DNA of 64,000 nucleotides from Chryseobacterium sp. IHB B 17019 (lineage in GTDB: Bacteria; Bacteroidota; Bacteroidia; Flavobacteriales; Weeksellaceae): contig NZ_CP013293.1 of the NCBI RefSeq assembly GCF_001456155.1, positions 2,542,001-2,606,000 of the forward strand, in the 5' to 3' direction. Positions 41,120 through 53,177 of the stretch are shown here, in pieces. Position 1 is the first letter of the stretch, and each line of letters begins with the position of its first letter. A program made the translations under genes and the position numbers. The notes beneath the pieces are model-generated. The model did not search any database, was not told the origin of the DNA, and was given only the letters and a program-made list of their open reading frames with translations.

Positions 41120-41497
41120 TTACTTTGAACTTAAATAGGAATATTTTGATTTTGGCTTATAATAAAAGAGCACCATGTTGTAATCTTTTTTTAGAAAAGT
41201 TATTTCGCCTTTTACGTTAGAATATTCATATTCGTCATCAAAAGTTGTGTAGCTCGATAATCCGGAATCTCTTTCCAGTTCGTATGTTTTACCATCCAGA
41301 TGTACAATTGCCGTATTTTTGGAGTTATTAATAGCCACCTCCATCTCTTCCCCGAGCTCATTGGAAAATACTTCCTTTACAATATTGTCGGCTTTTACAG
41401 ATTTTCCAGCCGTAGTATTATTTTCTTTTTCCGGATGTTTACATGCTGTTACTGAAAGGGCAAGAAACCCTGAAATAGTTGATAAAAAAAGTTTCAT
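41120..41497 (-). CDS. Small lipoprotein, possibly MliC-like
   Basis: The 125-aa protein has a lipoprotein signal with lipobox 'LSVTAC' (Cys 19). The mature part has 'NTAIVHLDGKTYELERDSG' and 'YSNVKGEITFLKKDYNMVLF', a beta-barrel pattern like the membrane-bound lysozyme inhibitor (MliC) fold, without its disulfide Cys pair. Inhibition of lysozyme is a tentative inference. Confidence 0.6.
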   Translation of the reverse strand: MKLFLSTISGFLALSVTACKHPEKENNTTAGKSVKADNIVKEVFSNELGEEMEVAINNSKNTAIVHLDGKTYELERDSGLSSYTTFDDEYEYSNVKGEITFLKKDYNMVLFYYKPKSKYSYLSSK

Positions 41498-42458
41498 AAT
41501 ACGTCATTTTTAAGTTGATCATAGGTATTGGTTCAGAATATTTCGAATACAACAGCTCATCCAATCGGTTCAGTTGGAGCTGTTTTCAGATCAGTATTCA
41601 TGCAGCAGTGTAGATAAAATCAGCCGATAAAATAGGTTGGGAAACTGACGGTTAATATCACAGACTGTCTACATTAATTTTTGGCTCATCACTTTGAATT
41701 ATTCCTATCCGATAATAATTTCAAGGAATGATTGAAATGGGAACAGGTAATTTTCATAAAATAATTTTTCTTTTTTGTGTCTAGAATCGTTTTGCTTACA
41801 TGTCAAAAATAAATGTTTTTTAAGTCTATAAGTCACTCATGGAAGATCACTAATAAAAAAAACATGAAATCATCATAAGAAATAATAAGTCCCGGCTTAA
41901 ACAGGGCCATTAAAACGAACAAGAATTATTCTTTTACTAATGCTTTTTACAAAAAATTTTGTTTAAAACAGGTTAAAAACAGTAAATAAAATCACCTAAA
42001 AGTGAATCAAAAGAAACTCCATTAGTTTTTTTCACTTTATTGAATTTTAATATGTTTATTAAAAAAATTCAATTGAAAAAATCAATATTATAGTCGCTGA
42101 AGAATCTGTATTCCTTATAAAAACATCTTTTATTTTTGGAAGAAAATTCATAAAAAAATTAATATTTTCATGAATTTATAAATAAAAAATATTAGCAATA
42201 AGTCAATAAAAGCCTGTTAATCAATATCATGCAAATATTTAAACATTAGTAATTTGCATTAGTAACATTTACTCTATGAATTTTTTTCGGTAAAGGGAAT
42301 ATTATCTCACATATTAGTGGTAATTTTATTAAGATATTTTTGCTCATTGAATAAACGATTCAAATTTTACATAGTAATTATTAATTGATAAAAGAAATTA
42401 CAATATATCTACTATTATTAGTATTAATTTTTCAAACAACAAAACACAAATTAACTAC
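41498..42458. other. Gene-free spacer with a hairpin
   Basis: About 960 nt, very AT-rich, no credible frame. A strong imperfect hairpin at 41551-41584 (AACAGCTC..CCAA / TTGG..GAGCTGTT) lies ~55 nt upstream of the lipoprotein start. It could be a 5'-UTR structure of that gene or a plus-strand terminator. Confidence 0.5.
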
Positions 42459-44144
42459 ATGAAAAATTTTATACTTTTTTTATTTCTCTTTTTTCTGACA
42501 AATTCGTGCTTTCCAACTGTGGAAAAGCCTGATGATTATTTTTGTGCCATCAATAAAGAGGTCTCTGCTGTAGTGGATGAGCCTGAGGAAGTTAAAAAAA
42601 TTTATACCCGCGAGCTTCAGAAATACAAAAAATACCGAACCAAAAAATATCTCATAAGCAGTAAGTATGTTGAGCTTTCCCTCCGCAAAAAAGACAAGCA
42701 TATATTAGTATATGAACTTCTAAAACTGAATAATGATAAATATGATTACGTTTCAATTGCATGTAATTATAACCTGGCGTTACAGTTTGAATTTTCATCA
42801 CCGGAACTGGCTTTACAATTTCTGAACAAAGCTATTCAGCTGGATGAAAGATCAGGCGAAAAATATTTCCTGCCACATCTATATCATCAAAAAGGGAGAT
42901 GGTACTACAATAAGAAAAATTATAGAAAAGCACTTTTCTATTTTAATGAATGCTTAAAGAATTTAAATAGGAAAGAAACACTCTACGTCGCTTCAATGCA
43001 CAATAATTTTGGGTTATGCTTTGATAAAATGAATAATACCAAACTAGCAATTGAGAAGACACGAAAGGCAATTAATATATTGGAAAATAAGCCTTCCAAA
43101 ACTAAAGAAGAAAGACTTTTTCTGTATTTTATCAAAGGAAATCTGGGTGGGTATTTTTTTAAGCTAAAAGATTATAGTTCAGCAGAAAAGCTGTTATCCC
43201 AAGAGCTTAAATTTTACATTACTGAGAATTATTCAAGTGAAATGATTAATCCTTCAAAACAATTATTTGAGCTTTATACAATCACAAATGACAAAGAACA
43301 TTTGAAAAAGCTGATCAATTTTTTAAAGGAAGCCGAATCTCGTTCAAAAACAACGGACAGAATTGAAATAAATAAGATATTTCAGAAATATTATGCCGGC
43401 ATCAATAATCTGGAAAATTTAAAAATTTATTCCGAAAGACTCAGTCAACTGAACGATGAAAATACGAGCAAAACAACACATGAATTAAGCGAAACATCAG
43501 ACCGTCTGAATAATTTTATCATTAAAAATATAAACCAGCAATATGCTTATCAAAAAAGAAAAAATATATTATTAACATCTGTTATCTTCTTGGCAATCAT
43601 AACTTTTGCATTTTTTATTCTGAATATCAAGAACCGAAATAAAAGGAAACACGACAGCCTCGAAAGGCAAAAAATGATTTTAGAAAACAATAAAAAAATG
43701 CTGGAAAAAGATATTAAACTTCAAAATGAAAAAATTAAAAGCCTTTATCACAGTCTCAACCTGAAAATCGAAACCGAAAAAGCTTTCCTCAACAGCCTTA
43801 AAAACATAAAAAAACAAAACAACTTCCAAACCGAAGAGGTGTTGAAAGATCTTCTCCTCAAAGTAAATAATCTGATTCAGGTAGACAAGAGAAATTATGA
43901 CTTAATAAGTGAATGTACATTACAAAACGAATATTTCGTCAATCAATTATCCGAAAAGGTTCCGAACCTGACGAATCTGGAACTTAAGCTCTGTATGTAC
44001 TTCAGATTAAACCTTTCTTCAAAAGAAATTTCTTCATTTGAAAATACGACTCCAAATACCATTAGAGTGTATAAAACAAAAATCAAAACCAAAATTGGAT
44101 TAGACAGGGAAACAAGCCTGGATACTTATTTGAAAACCATTTAA
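42459..44144 (+). CDS. TPR-containing transmembrane regulator with C-terminal HTH
   Basis: The 561-aa protein has an N-terminal signal/lipoprotein-like segment ('FFLTNSCFPT', Cys 17). About five tetratricopeptide-type helical repeats follow (~95-300, e.g. 'HQKGRWYYNKKNYRKALFYF', 'ALQFLNKAIQLDE'), then one membrane helix (~371-390), a coiled coil (~395-450) and a LuxR-like HTH ('LTNLELKLCMYFRLNLSSKE' then 'TTPNTIRVYKTKIKTKIG'). The layout (periplasmic TPR sensor, one helix, cytoplasmic HTH) is a Bacteroidota one-component membrane regulator. The adjacent 896-aa surface protein gene on the same strand is a plausible target. Confidence 0.82.
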   Translation: MKNFILFLFLFFLTNSCFPTVEKPDDYFCAINKEVSAVVDEPEEVKKIYTRELQKYKKYRTKKYLISSKYVELSLRKKDKHILVYELLKLNNDKYDYVSIACNYNLALQFEFSSPELALQFLNKAIQLDERSGEKYFLPHLYHQKGRWYYNKKNYRKALFYFNECLKNLNRKETLYVASMHNNFGLCFDKMNNTKLAIEKTRKAINILENKPSKTKEERLFLYFIKGNLGGYFFKLKDYSSAEKLLSQELKFYITENYSSEMINPSKQLFELYTITNDKEHLKKLINFLKEAESRSKTTDRIEINKIFQKYYAGINNLENLKIYSERLSQLNDENTSKTTHELSETSDRLNNFIIKNINQQYAYQKRKNILLTSVIFLAIITFAFFILNIKNRNKRKHDSLERQKMILENNKKMLEKDIKLQNEKIKSLYHSLNLKIETEKAFLNSLKNIKKQNNFQTEEVLKDLLLKVNNLIQVDKRNYDLISECTLQNEYFVNQLSEKVPNLTNLELKLCMYFRLNLSSKEISSFENTTPNTIRVYKTKIKTKIGLDRETSLDTYLKTI

Positions 44145-44275
44145 TGTAATGTTAGGTATCTAAAAACATTAATTACAAAATCAATAAGTTATTGATTTAT
44201 AACAAATTAATCAAATTTAATTTTAATTTTTTATTAGTAAATATTTTTAAATAAAATAAGCGTTTTGAATTAAAT

Positions 44276-44283
44276 TATTTTTG
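44276..44283 (+). promoter_or_regulatory. -7 box of 896-aa surface protein
   Basis: TATTTTTG matches TAnnTTTG, giving a ~105-nt leader. The leader ends with two tandem copies of TAACACCAAA just before the ATG. Confidence 0.45.
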
Positions 44284-44394
44284 TATTACGTTAAAAAAAG
44301 CAAAAACTAATACTATAATTTAGTTCACCTAAAATGATGTATCCAAATAAAAATGCTATTTAGATAACACCAAATAACACCAAATAATTAAATC

Positions 44395-47085
44395 ATGAAA
44401 AAATTTTTTTTACTCTTATTAATGAGCAATTTTGCTATGGCTCAAGTAGGGATAAATACGCCCAATCCACAAGGTATATTCCATATTGACGGAGCCAAAG
44501 ACAATCCAGTTACAGGCATTCCTAATGGTGCACAGGAATCTAATGACCTTACAGTACTTAGTTCAGGCTATGTCGGGATAGGGACTATACTGCCCAAACA
44601 GCAGCTGCATATTATCGAGCCCAATATAGTAAGTGCTATTACCAACAGCTTTATTTCAGGAATTGCAATTACAGGAAGTGGTAGCGCTGCTGGCGGAGCA
44701 ACAGGACCCGGTTTTTACCTTGAAAATGTTAATGCTCCCGTTGGCAGTAGACTTTTGAAAATTAATTATTCTATGAACAGTACTGAGCCTATTTTAAACT
44801 TTCAAAGAGTCACAGATAATGCCGGTGCTGATGCTGGAGGTGCTGCAATGGTTCTTGCACGTTCCGGAAAATTAGGAATAAATAATATATATAATGCAGC
44901 AAATAACCTTACTGTAAACGGTAATGCATCAGTAGGTAATGCTTATGTAGGAATAGTTGCACCAACAAATGGGGCAATCATACAGGGGAGAGTGGGAATT
45001 GGTACATCAGTTCCTGCATCATCCCTTGACATTACTGCAATAAATCCCACCGGAACAACAACCAATGTGGAAGGTTTGCTGATTCCTCGAATAGATCGTC
45101 AACGGGCTCAATCCATGACTGCTGTCCCCAATTCCACATTGGTATACATCAATGATATTTCCACCGGCACTGCTGCAGGCACTGCCATTGATGTTACCTC
45201 AACGGGGTATTATTATTTTGATGGGACAAAATGGACAGCCATTCTTTCATCTGCCAATAACAGTAATAGTAACTGGCAGCTTGCCGGAAACTTGGGAACA
45301 AATCAGACCACCAATTTTATTGGTACTTTAGATAATCAAAATCTTACTTTTAAAAGAAACAATATACAGTCAGGATTTCTAGGCGCTATAAATACCGCGT
45401 TCGGTCTTTCTTCGTTGCCACCTACATCTGCTGCAATTGGCAGCACTGCTTTTGGTATCAATGCTTTAGGCAATACTACGGGAGGCGTAAGCGGATCAGC
45501 TTTTGGGCACCAAGCTCTTTCTGCCAATATTTCAGGTAGCAGTAATTCTGCATTTGGAGCACAAGCTCTCGTTGCTAATATTACAGGAGCAAGCAACACA
45601 GCGGTTGGTACAGTAGCCCTTGCTAATATGGTTTCCGGAGGTAGTAATACCGCGGTGGGACACTTTTCTTTAAATAATGCTACCGGTAATTTTAACACAG
45701 CACTTGGATATGCATCGTTAATAGGATTAACCACTGGGCTTAGTAATATTGGTATTGGACAAAATGCAGGAAATGAAGGAACAGGTGGCGTGTCACTTAC
45801 ATCAGGAGATGGAAATATAATAATAGGAAGACAGGCTTCTTTACAAAATGGCAACAACCAGCTAAATATCGGAAGTGTCCTTTTTGGAACCGGTATCAAT
45901 GGAACTCTCGCAGCCCGTACCGGTAATATCGGTATTAAAACACCTAACCCGCAACGGACATTTCATGTGGACGGCGCGGCAGACAATCCGATTACAGGAA
46001 TTCCTACTGAGATTCAGCAAGGAAATGACGTCGTAATATCTAACACGGGTAATCTTAGCATCGGTACAAATAACATAGCTACAGCAAGACTCCATGTAGT
46101 TTCAGAAAACAATGATGTCTTGAATGAGTATCATTTTGATGATTATGGAGGAACAACCAATAAATACAATGCATTCCGTATCCATAAGGCACGTGGTACA
46201 GTAGCAGCACCGGCAAATCTTCAAAACGGAGATCATATTGGAGCTATTGAGTTTACACCTTATTTCAATAACACTGCCTCTCCTTATAACAATGGAACAG
46301 GTTTGTATGCTGCTTATGAAGGTAATGGAACCAATAATCTTACTTCTCTTCGTTTTTTTACCAGCGGTAATATGCCGACAACAGGAGAAAGAATGAGAAT
46401 AGACCAGAATGGAAATGTAGGGATAAATACAGCATCACCCACTACTACTCTGGAAGTGGTAACTTCCAACGTTAATACTGGGAGCCTGGGAATAAGATTT
46501 GCAGGAAATAACCCAACTCCGGCCGTGGGTCAAAATATTTTAGTTGGATTTAATCCTAATACAATAGCAGGAGGGTATGCTCATTGGGCAATAGGCTCAC
46601 AATTTTTTGATGGCACCGCGCTTGGAGATGCTGACTTTATTTTCAAATCATCAAATGGTGGGACTTATGTAGATCGTATGATTATCAAAAATGGTGGAAA
46701 TGTGGGAATGGGTACAAATACTCCAACACAGAAACTTCACGTTATAGGAAATATTCTGGCATCCGGAACTATCACTCCTTCAGATATAAGAATAAAAAAA
46801 GATATTACAGACAATACTTATGGCTTAAAAGAAGTTTTAAATCTGAGAACTATTAACTATAAATATAAAGATGAAGAATTGAGTAAAGACAAAAAAATAG
46901 GATTTATAGCTCAGGAAATAAAAGCTGCAATGCCCGAACTTGTTACTACTGCGGATGATAATATGAAAACACTTGGAGTAAATTATGCTGAAATGACCGT
47001 GATACTTACAAAAGCAATACAGGAACAGCAAATACAGATCAATACCCTTAAAAAGGAAATTGAAGAATTAAAGAAAAATAAATAA
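44395..47085 (+). CDS. Surface protein with endosialidase-type intramolecular chaperone
   Basis: The 896-aa protein has a signal peptide (residues 1-16, 'AMAQ'). A repeated start module 'VGINTPNPQGIFHIDGA' recurs at ~517 ('IGIKTPNPQRTFHVDGA'). The middle (~340-470) is a run of 'GxxNTAxGxxAL' repeats ('ASNTAVGTVALANMVSGG'), the left-handed beta-roll pattern of trimeric adhesins. The C-terminal ~110 residues ('TPSDIRIKKDITD', 'IGFIAQEIKAAMPELV', 'VNYAEMTVILTKAIQEQQ') are the S74-type chaperone of endosialidase, ending in a coiled coil. Phage tail fibres use this domain to trimerise and then cleave it at a Ser; 'PSDIR' is at that place. A trimeric surface fibre is inferred. Confidence 0.85.
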   Translation: MKKFFLLLLMSNFAMAQVGINTPNPQGIFHIDGAKDNPVTGIPNGAQESNDLTVLSSGYVGIGTILPKQQLHIIEPNIVSAITNSFISGIAITGSGSAAGGATGPGFYLENVNAPVGSRLLKINYSMNSTEPILNFQRVTDNAGADAGGAAMVLARSGKLGINNIYNAANNLTVNGNASVGNAYVGIVAPTNGAIIQGRVGIGTSVPASSLDITAINPTGTTTNVEGLLIPRIDRQRAQSMTAVPNSTLVYINDISTGTAAGTAIDVTSTGYYYFDGTKWTAILSSANNSNSNWQLAGNLGTNQTTNFIGTLDNQNLTFKRNNIQSGFLGAINTAFGLSSLPPTSAAIGSTAFGINALGNTTGGVSGSAFGHQALSANISGSSNSAFGAQALVANITGASNTAVGTVALANMVSGGSNTAVGHFSLNNATGNFNTALGYASLIGLTTGLSNIGIGQNAGNEGTGGVSLTSGDGNIIIGRQASLQNGNNQLNIGSVLFGTGINGTLAARTGNIGIKTPNPQRTFHVDGAADNPITGIPTEIQQGNDVVISNTGNLSIGTNNIATARLHVVSENNDVLNEYHFDDYGGTTNKYNAFRIHKARGTVAAPANLQNGDHIGAIEFTPYFNNTASPYNNGTGLYAAYEGNGTNNLTSLRFFTSGNMPTTGERMRIDQNGNVGINTASPTTTLEVVTSNVNTGSLGIRFAGNNPTPAVGQNILVGFNPNTIAGGYAHWAIGSQFFDGTALGDADFIFKSSNGGTYVDRMIIKNGGNVGMGTNTPTQKLHVIGNILASGTITPSDIRIKKDITDNTYGLKEVLNLRTINYKYKDEELSKDKKIGFIAQEIKAAMPELVTTADDNMKTLGVNYAEMTVILTKAIQEQQIQINTLKKEIEELKKNK

Positions 47086-47133
47086 CTCAACTGCAACAGC
47101 TTTCATAACTAATCTATTTTTTTGATTACTAAT

Positions 47134-47163
47134 AAACCATCCTTTTTTGAGGATGGTTTTAGT
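47134..47163. terminator. Bidirectional terminator between convergent genes
   Basis: The stem AAACCATCC/GGATGGTTT (47134-47142 with 47151-47159), ~50 nt past the plus-strand stop, has a T-run after it. It also sits 20 nt past the minus-strand gene. Confidence 0.75.
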
Positions 47164-47181
47164 ATTTGAAATTCAGTTAAA

Positions 47182-47778
47182 TTAATATCTCGAAATCACA
47201 GCCCAAGCAGAACCAGTACTCTGTACCACAACTCCTCTTCCAAGATCATTATTATTCAGACCGTAATTAGAAAAATTACCGCCATTCATTCTGAAAGTAC
47301 CTGATATTGTCACATTTCCGTTGGTATCGTTGATCAGATTATAGATTTTTCCCATATTTGAAATATTTGCGGCCGGAAGAGCAATATTTCCTCCGACAAG
47401 AACCGTATAATCATTTCCGGCAACAGATCCTGAGGCTAAAGTCCTGATTTTCTGATCGGCAGAAACAACAACTTTTATCCATCGGCTCCCATTAAAATAA
47501 TAATATCCAGGTGTCGTTACTTCCAGCGTTTGCCCTGCCGGTGCAGAATCCGCTGCTGTTACAAATACCAAAGCACCGGTTTGAGACGCAGTATAGGTTT
47601 TCGTTCTTAGCTGATCCCCTGAAATTCGCGGGCCAATGATACCATCAAATTTGCTGGTATCTGAAGGATTTCCAACTACATCTAAAGTAGCATTCGGGCT
47701 GTTTGTATTAAAGCCAACCTGGGCAAAAGCGAAAGAACCGACCAATAGAAATAAGGAAGGGAATAATTTTTTTGTCAT
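47182..47778 (-). CDS. Secreted surface protein of the 'VGFNTxxPxATLDV' type
   Basis: The 198-aa protein has a signal peptide (1-19, 'SFAFAQ'), then 'VGFNTNSPNATLDVVG', the same opening module as the 896-aa neighbour. 'LEVTTPGYYYFNGSRWIKVV' (~90-110) matches 'IDVTSTGYYYFDGTKW' in that neighbour. A beta-rich C-terminus ends 'GSAWAVISRY'. The two proteins share ancestry and are convergent. The role is on the cell surface; no catalytic motif is seen. Confidence 0.75.
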   Translation of the reverse strand: MTKKLFPSLFLLVGSFAFAQVGFNTNSPNATLDVVGNPSDTSKFDGIIGPRISGDQLRTKTYTASQTGALVFVTAADSAPAGQTLEVTTPGYYYFNGSRWIKVVVSADQKIRTLASGSVAGNDYTVLVGGNIALPAANISNMGKIYNLINDTNGNVTISGTFRMNGGNFSNYGLNNNDLGRGVVVQSTGSAWAVISRY

Positions 47779-47798
47779 GTTTGATTTGTTTTTGCTGA

Positions 47799-47806
47799 CA
47801 AAAATA
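47799..47806 (-). promoter_or_regulatory. -7 box of 47182-47778 gene
   Basis: TATTTTTG on the minus strand, 20 nt before the ATG. The inverted repeat at 47820-47842 covers the expected -33 region. Confidence 0.5.
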
Positions 47807-47819
47807 TATTTTATTTAAA

Positions 47820-47842
47820 TTAACCCTAGTTTTAAGGGTTAA
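47820..47842. promoter_or_regulatory. Inverted repeat over -33 region (operator or hairpin)
   Basis: TTAACCCT-agttttA-AGGGTTAA is a perfect 8-bp inverted repeat placed just upstream of the -7 box of the surface-protein gene. It could be an operator or a second terminator for katG. Confidence 0.4.
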
Positions 47843-47859
47843 AAATTGAAAAAACCACA

Positions 47860-47885
47860 TAAAAAAGACAGTATCTCTACTGTCT
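47860..47885 (-). terminator. Terminator of katG
   Basis: The perfect 8-bp stem AGACAGTA-tctc-TACTGTCT has an A-run on the plus strand (U-run in the minus transcript), 34 nt past the katG stop. Confidence 0.75.
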
Positions 47886-47918
47886 CATTAATATATTTCG
47901 TTAAAAGTATTAAATATG

Positions 47919-50198
<2,280 letters not shown>

Positions 50199-50535
50199 TT
50201 AGTTCAAATTTTATGTTATTACAGTTAATTTTTTTCTTTAAAAAGCAATTCAAACTTACAATAGTTTTTGCAATAAATACAATCTATTGAAAAAATTTTT
50301 ACGATAGTTAAAAACAATAACATATCACAAATCATTGATTATCTGACAATACAGGAATAAAAATTATAATATTTCAAAGATGTCAGTAAAATTTACATTT
50401 AGATTAATTAAAATAAAATGACAAAAGAGCGTATTTAGAATAATTCAAGTTATTGTTAATACCACATAAAATCCAAGTTTTTATTTATCAAAATTTTACT
50501 TAACTTTATCTATTCAGAAAACATGAAAGTTTAGC
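50199..50535. other. Gene-free spacer between divergent katG and haem-binding gene
   Basis: AT-rich (337 nt), no credible frame and no promoter box I can fix. It should contain the divergent promoters. Confidence 0.5.
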
Positions 50536-50997
50536 ATGAAAAAAATACTAACCGTTTTACTGGTAGCATTTATCATCATCCAGTTTTTCCCGATAGACAA
50601 AACAAATCCTGCTCCTACACCGGGAATGGATTTTTTAAAAATAAAAAACACGCCTCCTGAAGTCGCAAAAATCATCAACAGCTCTTGTTACGACTGCCAT
50701 TCTAACGAAACCAAATATCCGTGGTATTCTAATTTTGCCCCGGCTTCCTGGTTTTTGAAAAATCATATCAATGAAGGAAGGAAACATCTGAACTTTTCTA
50801 CTTTTGCTATGTATGATCCTAAAATACAGGCACAAAAATTGCAGGAATGTATTGAAATGCTTGAGAAAAAAGAAATGCCGCTGGAATCTTATTTCATAGG
50901 ACATCAGGAAGCAAAACTGACTGATAAACAAAGAAAAATCTTAATTGATTATTTTAAAAGAGAGAAAAAAGAAACAGAGAGAAAAATGGCCCTTTAA
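50536..50997 (+). CDS. Haem-binding domain protein (CxxCH), membrane-anchored
   Basis: The 153-aa protein has an N-terminal hydrophobic anchor (residues 3-18), then 'SSCYDCHSNETKYPWYSNFA' with a C-x-x-C-H haem-attachment motif at ~54-58. It also has the conserved 'P.SW.L..H...GR..LNFS' segment of the Bacteroidota haem-binding domain family. It is probably periplasmic and carries one c-type haem. It lies 10 nt ahead of the DCC-family gene (start 51008), so they are likely co-transcribed; a redox role is inferred. Confidence 0.82.
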   Translation: MKKILTVLLVAFIIIQFFPIDKTNPAPTPGMDFLKIKNTPPEVAKIINSSCYDCHSNETKYPWYSNFAPASWFLKNHINEGRKHLNFSTFAMYDPKIQAQKLQECIEMLEKKEMPLESYFIGHQEAKLTDKQRKILIDYFKREKKETERKMAL

Positions 50998-51007
50998 CAT
51001 CAACATT

Positions 51008-51421
51008 ATGGAGGAACAATGGCAAAATAAGTATGTTGTATTTTTCGACGGAGATTGTGGAGTCTGCAATTTCTGGGTACAATGGATTTTGGAGAGGGAT
51101 AAAAAAGATCAATTCTTGTTTGCTTCTCTTCAGTCTGATTTCGGGCAAAATTTTTTATCCGAAAGAGGCTTGGATACAAAAGTTTTTAACACAATGTATC
51201 TTTGGAAGCCCAATCAGTATTATTTGCAAAAATCAAAAGCAGTTTTACAGATTGCTAATTTACTTGGCGGAATTTATAAGCTTTCGTGGCTTGGAAAAAT
51301 CGTTCCGGCCTTTTTGAGTGACAAACTTTATGATATTATTTCAAGAAACCGGATGAAACTGGCAAACCAGAAATGTTATTTGCCGACACCGCATCAAAGA
51401 GCTAAATTTATTCAGGTTTGA
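51008..51421 (+). CDS. DCC-family thiol-disulfide oxidoreductase (DUF393)
   Basis: The protein is 137 aa from the ATG at 51008; the frame also opens at 50945 inside the previous gene, which is less likely. 'YVVFFDGDCGVCNFWVQWI' carries the D-x-x-C-x-x-C signature of the DCC family (thioredoxin-like). 'FASLQSDFGQNFL' and a C-terminal 'YDIISRNRMKLANQKCYLP' also fit. A redox function is inferred from the motif; the partner is unknown. Confidence 0.85.
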   Translation: MEEQWQNKYVVFFDGDCGVCNFWVQWILERDKKDQFLFASLQSDFGQNFLSERGLDTKVFNTMYLWKPNQYYLQKSKAVLQIANLLGGIYKLSWLGKIVPAFLSDKLYDIISRNRMKLANQKCYLPTPHQRAKFIQV

Positions 51422-51518
51422 TTTTTAAACACAAATTCACTAATTTTTTACACGAATATCACAAATTTAAGATTCTCAATAAAACAAATTTTAAGGATCT
51501 GAGATTGAAAATTACAAA

Positions 51519-51551
51519 TAAAAGGCTACTTCAAAATTTGAAATAGCCTTT
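51519..51551. terminator. Bidirectional terminator
   Basis: AAAGGCTAcTTCA...TGAAaTAGCCTTT lies between the convergent DCC and amylase genes, with A/T runs on both sides. Confidence 0.75.
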
Positions 51552-51556
51552 ATTTT

Positions 51557-52987
51557 TTACTGATTCAAAGACCAGACAGAATAAGAATTCGGCGGACACT
51601 GGATTTTCACCCATTTGTCACCCTGCGTTGTTGGATACCAGCTTGAGTGCCCTGTAAAATCTTTTATCTGCTGATTGCTCCAATTTGTTTCAACCCATCT
51701 TTCCTGCCAGGTTGAAGAATTATTGATGTAAACCACCAATCCGGGATTTCCGTTGTATCCGTTTCTTCTTGCAACATATTCGTCATTATCGGTGTATAAA
51801 ATTGAGGTTGTACCTGTTGCTTTGTTATTATGAATCCAAATTAGATTATTTAATCTTTCTTTGCTTAGCCACTCTTCATAATCCCTGTAGAAAATTGTCG
51901 GATAGCCTTCGTGGGTGAGAATATATGCATAAGCCAACATTTTATTGTAAATAATATCAGTGTCGTGGTTGGCTACAAAAGTTACCGCTTTGAAAGGATT
52001 TCTTTTCCACATCATGTCGTCATTTAAGACATTTAAATTTCCATTATCAAAAGCTTCATCCATTTTATAATACGCTGCAAAATCAAAGACAGAACTATTT
52101 GCGTTATTTGCCCACCATTCCAGTGTATTTACATTTGAATCCCACAATTCTCCCACAGAAAATCCGCCGACGTTTGCGTTCCAGGTATTAACTACCCAAG
52201 GCCCGAAACCTTTTACATAATCAAACCTCCATCCATCAAATTTCATCACATTTTTATAATATTTTCCTACAGAATCATCTCTTCCCCACAACCAGTCCTG
52301 AACATTCGGGTTGGCATGACAAAGATCCGGAAAGCCTCCAAAAGCCCCCTCATCATTATTTCCGTAAGCATTTTTATAAAAATCATTATAACTTCTCGGG
52401 AATTTTCCTGAAGCTACTCCTGTAAAATTAGTCCAGGTGTTTGTTCCCGTGTAAGGATTTGCTTCGGACTGCCCACCACTATTATGATTAATGACAATAT
52501 CTGCATAAACCTGCATATTTTCAGCATGAGCTTTTGTAATTAATGCTTCCAGCTCTGTTTTTGATCCAAACCGGGTTTCAATGGTTCCATTTTGATTATA
52601 ATTTCCGAAATCATAATAATCTGTAGGATCATACCCCATTGAATATGGTCCATTCTGAGCTTTTGAAGCAGGCGGCAACCAAACAGCTCCGATTCCTGCA
52701 TTAGACCAATCGGTAATTTTTCCTTTTACAGTATTCCACCAGTTTCCACCATCTGGAACATCCCAATAAAAACCCTGCATGAGAACGCTCCCACCCGGTC
52801 CGGCAACAAATTTTGCATTGACCGGAGTTCCTGTGCTGAAAGGGCGGCCGTCATGATTGGTGACATTCACCGTTTTGTTATGAATTTCCTGTTGCTTTTG
52901 ATTTTCAACAGCCATTTCATCAATATTCTGACAAGAATTGATAAATCCTAAGGCCATCAATGAAAGTAAGAAGTGTGTTTTTTTCAT
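51557..52987 (-). CDS. GH13 alpha-amylase, lipoprotein
   Basis: The 476-aa protein has a lipoprotein signal with Cys ~19 ('GFINSCQNIDE'). The (beta/alpha)8 GH13 regions are present: region I 'VYADIVINHNSGG', region II 'GWRFDYVKGFG' (nucleophile Asp), region III 'FSVGELWDS' (acid/base Glu) and region IV 'TFVANHDTD' (transition-state Asp). It also has the N-terminal 'VLMQGFYWDVPDGGNWW' of bacterial liquefying-type amylases. It is predicted on the outer-membrane surface or in the periplasm, hydrolysing alpha-1,4 glucans. No sus genes are adjacent. Confidence 0.92.
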   Translation of the reverse strand: MKKTHFLLSLMALGFINSCQNIDEMAVENQKQQEIHNKTVNVTNHDGRPFSTGTPVNAKFVAGPGGSVLMQGFYWDVPDGGNWWNTVKGKITDWSNAGIGAVWLPPASKAQNGPYSMGYDPTDYYDFGNYNQNGTIETRFGSKTELEALITKAHAENMQVYADIVINHNSGGQSEANPYTGTNTWTNFTGVASGKFPRSYNDFYKNAYGNNDEGAFGGFPDLCHANPNVQDWLWGRDDSVGKYYKNVMKFDGWRFDYVKGFGPWVVNTWNANVGGFSVGELWDSNVNTLEWWANNANSSVFDFAAYYKMDEAFDNGNLNVLNDDMMWKRNPFKAVTFVANHDTDIIYNKMLAYAYILTHEGYPTIFYRDYEEWLSKERLNNLIWIHNNKATGTTSILYTDNDEYVARRNGYNGNPGLVVYINNSSTWQERWVETNWSNQQIKDFTGHSSWYPTTQGDKWVKIQCPPNSYSVWSLNQ

Positions 52988-53163
52988 ATCGAAAGTATTA
53001 ATTATTAAACCATTAACTAAATTACAATTTTATTAAAATAAATTCTAACCGCAGTGAAATAATTTTCATATTTAATAATAAACATAATAAAAACTTTATT
53101 TTTAATTTTCATTAAAAAATCATAAACTTTTAAGATTTTCGGTACAATTTTTCCATTAATCCA

Positions 53164-53171
53164 TATATTTG
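53164..53171 (+). promoter_or_regulatory. -7 box of DUF4290-murA (leaderless spacing)
   Basis: TATATTTG, then CAGACT, then ATG. The box ends 6 nt before the start codon, so the transcript should begin at or very near the ATG. Confidence 0.6.
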
Positions 53172-53177
53172 CAGACT

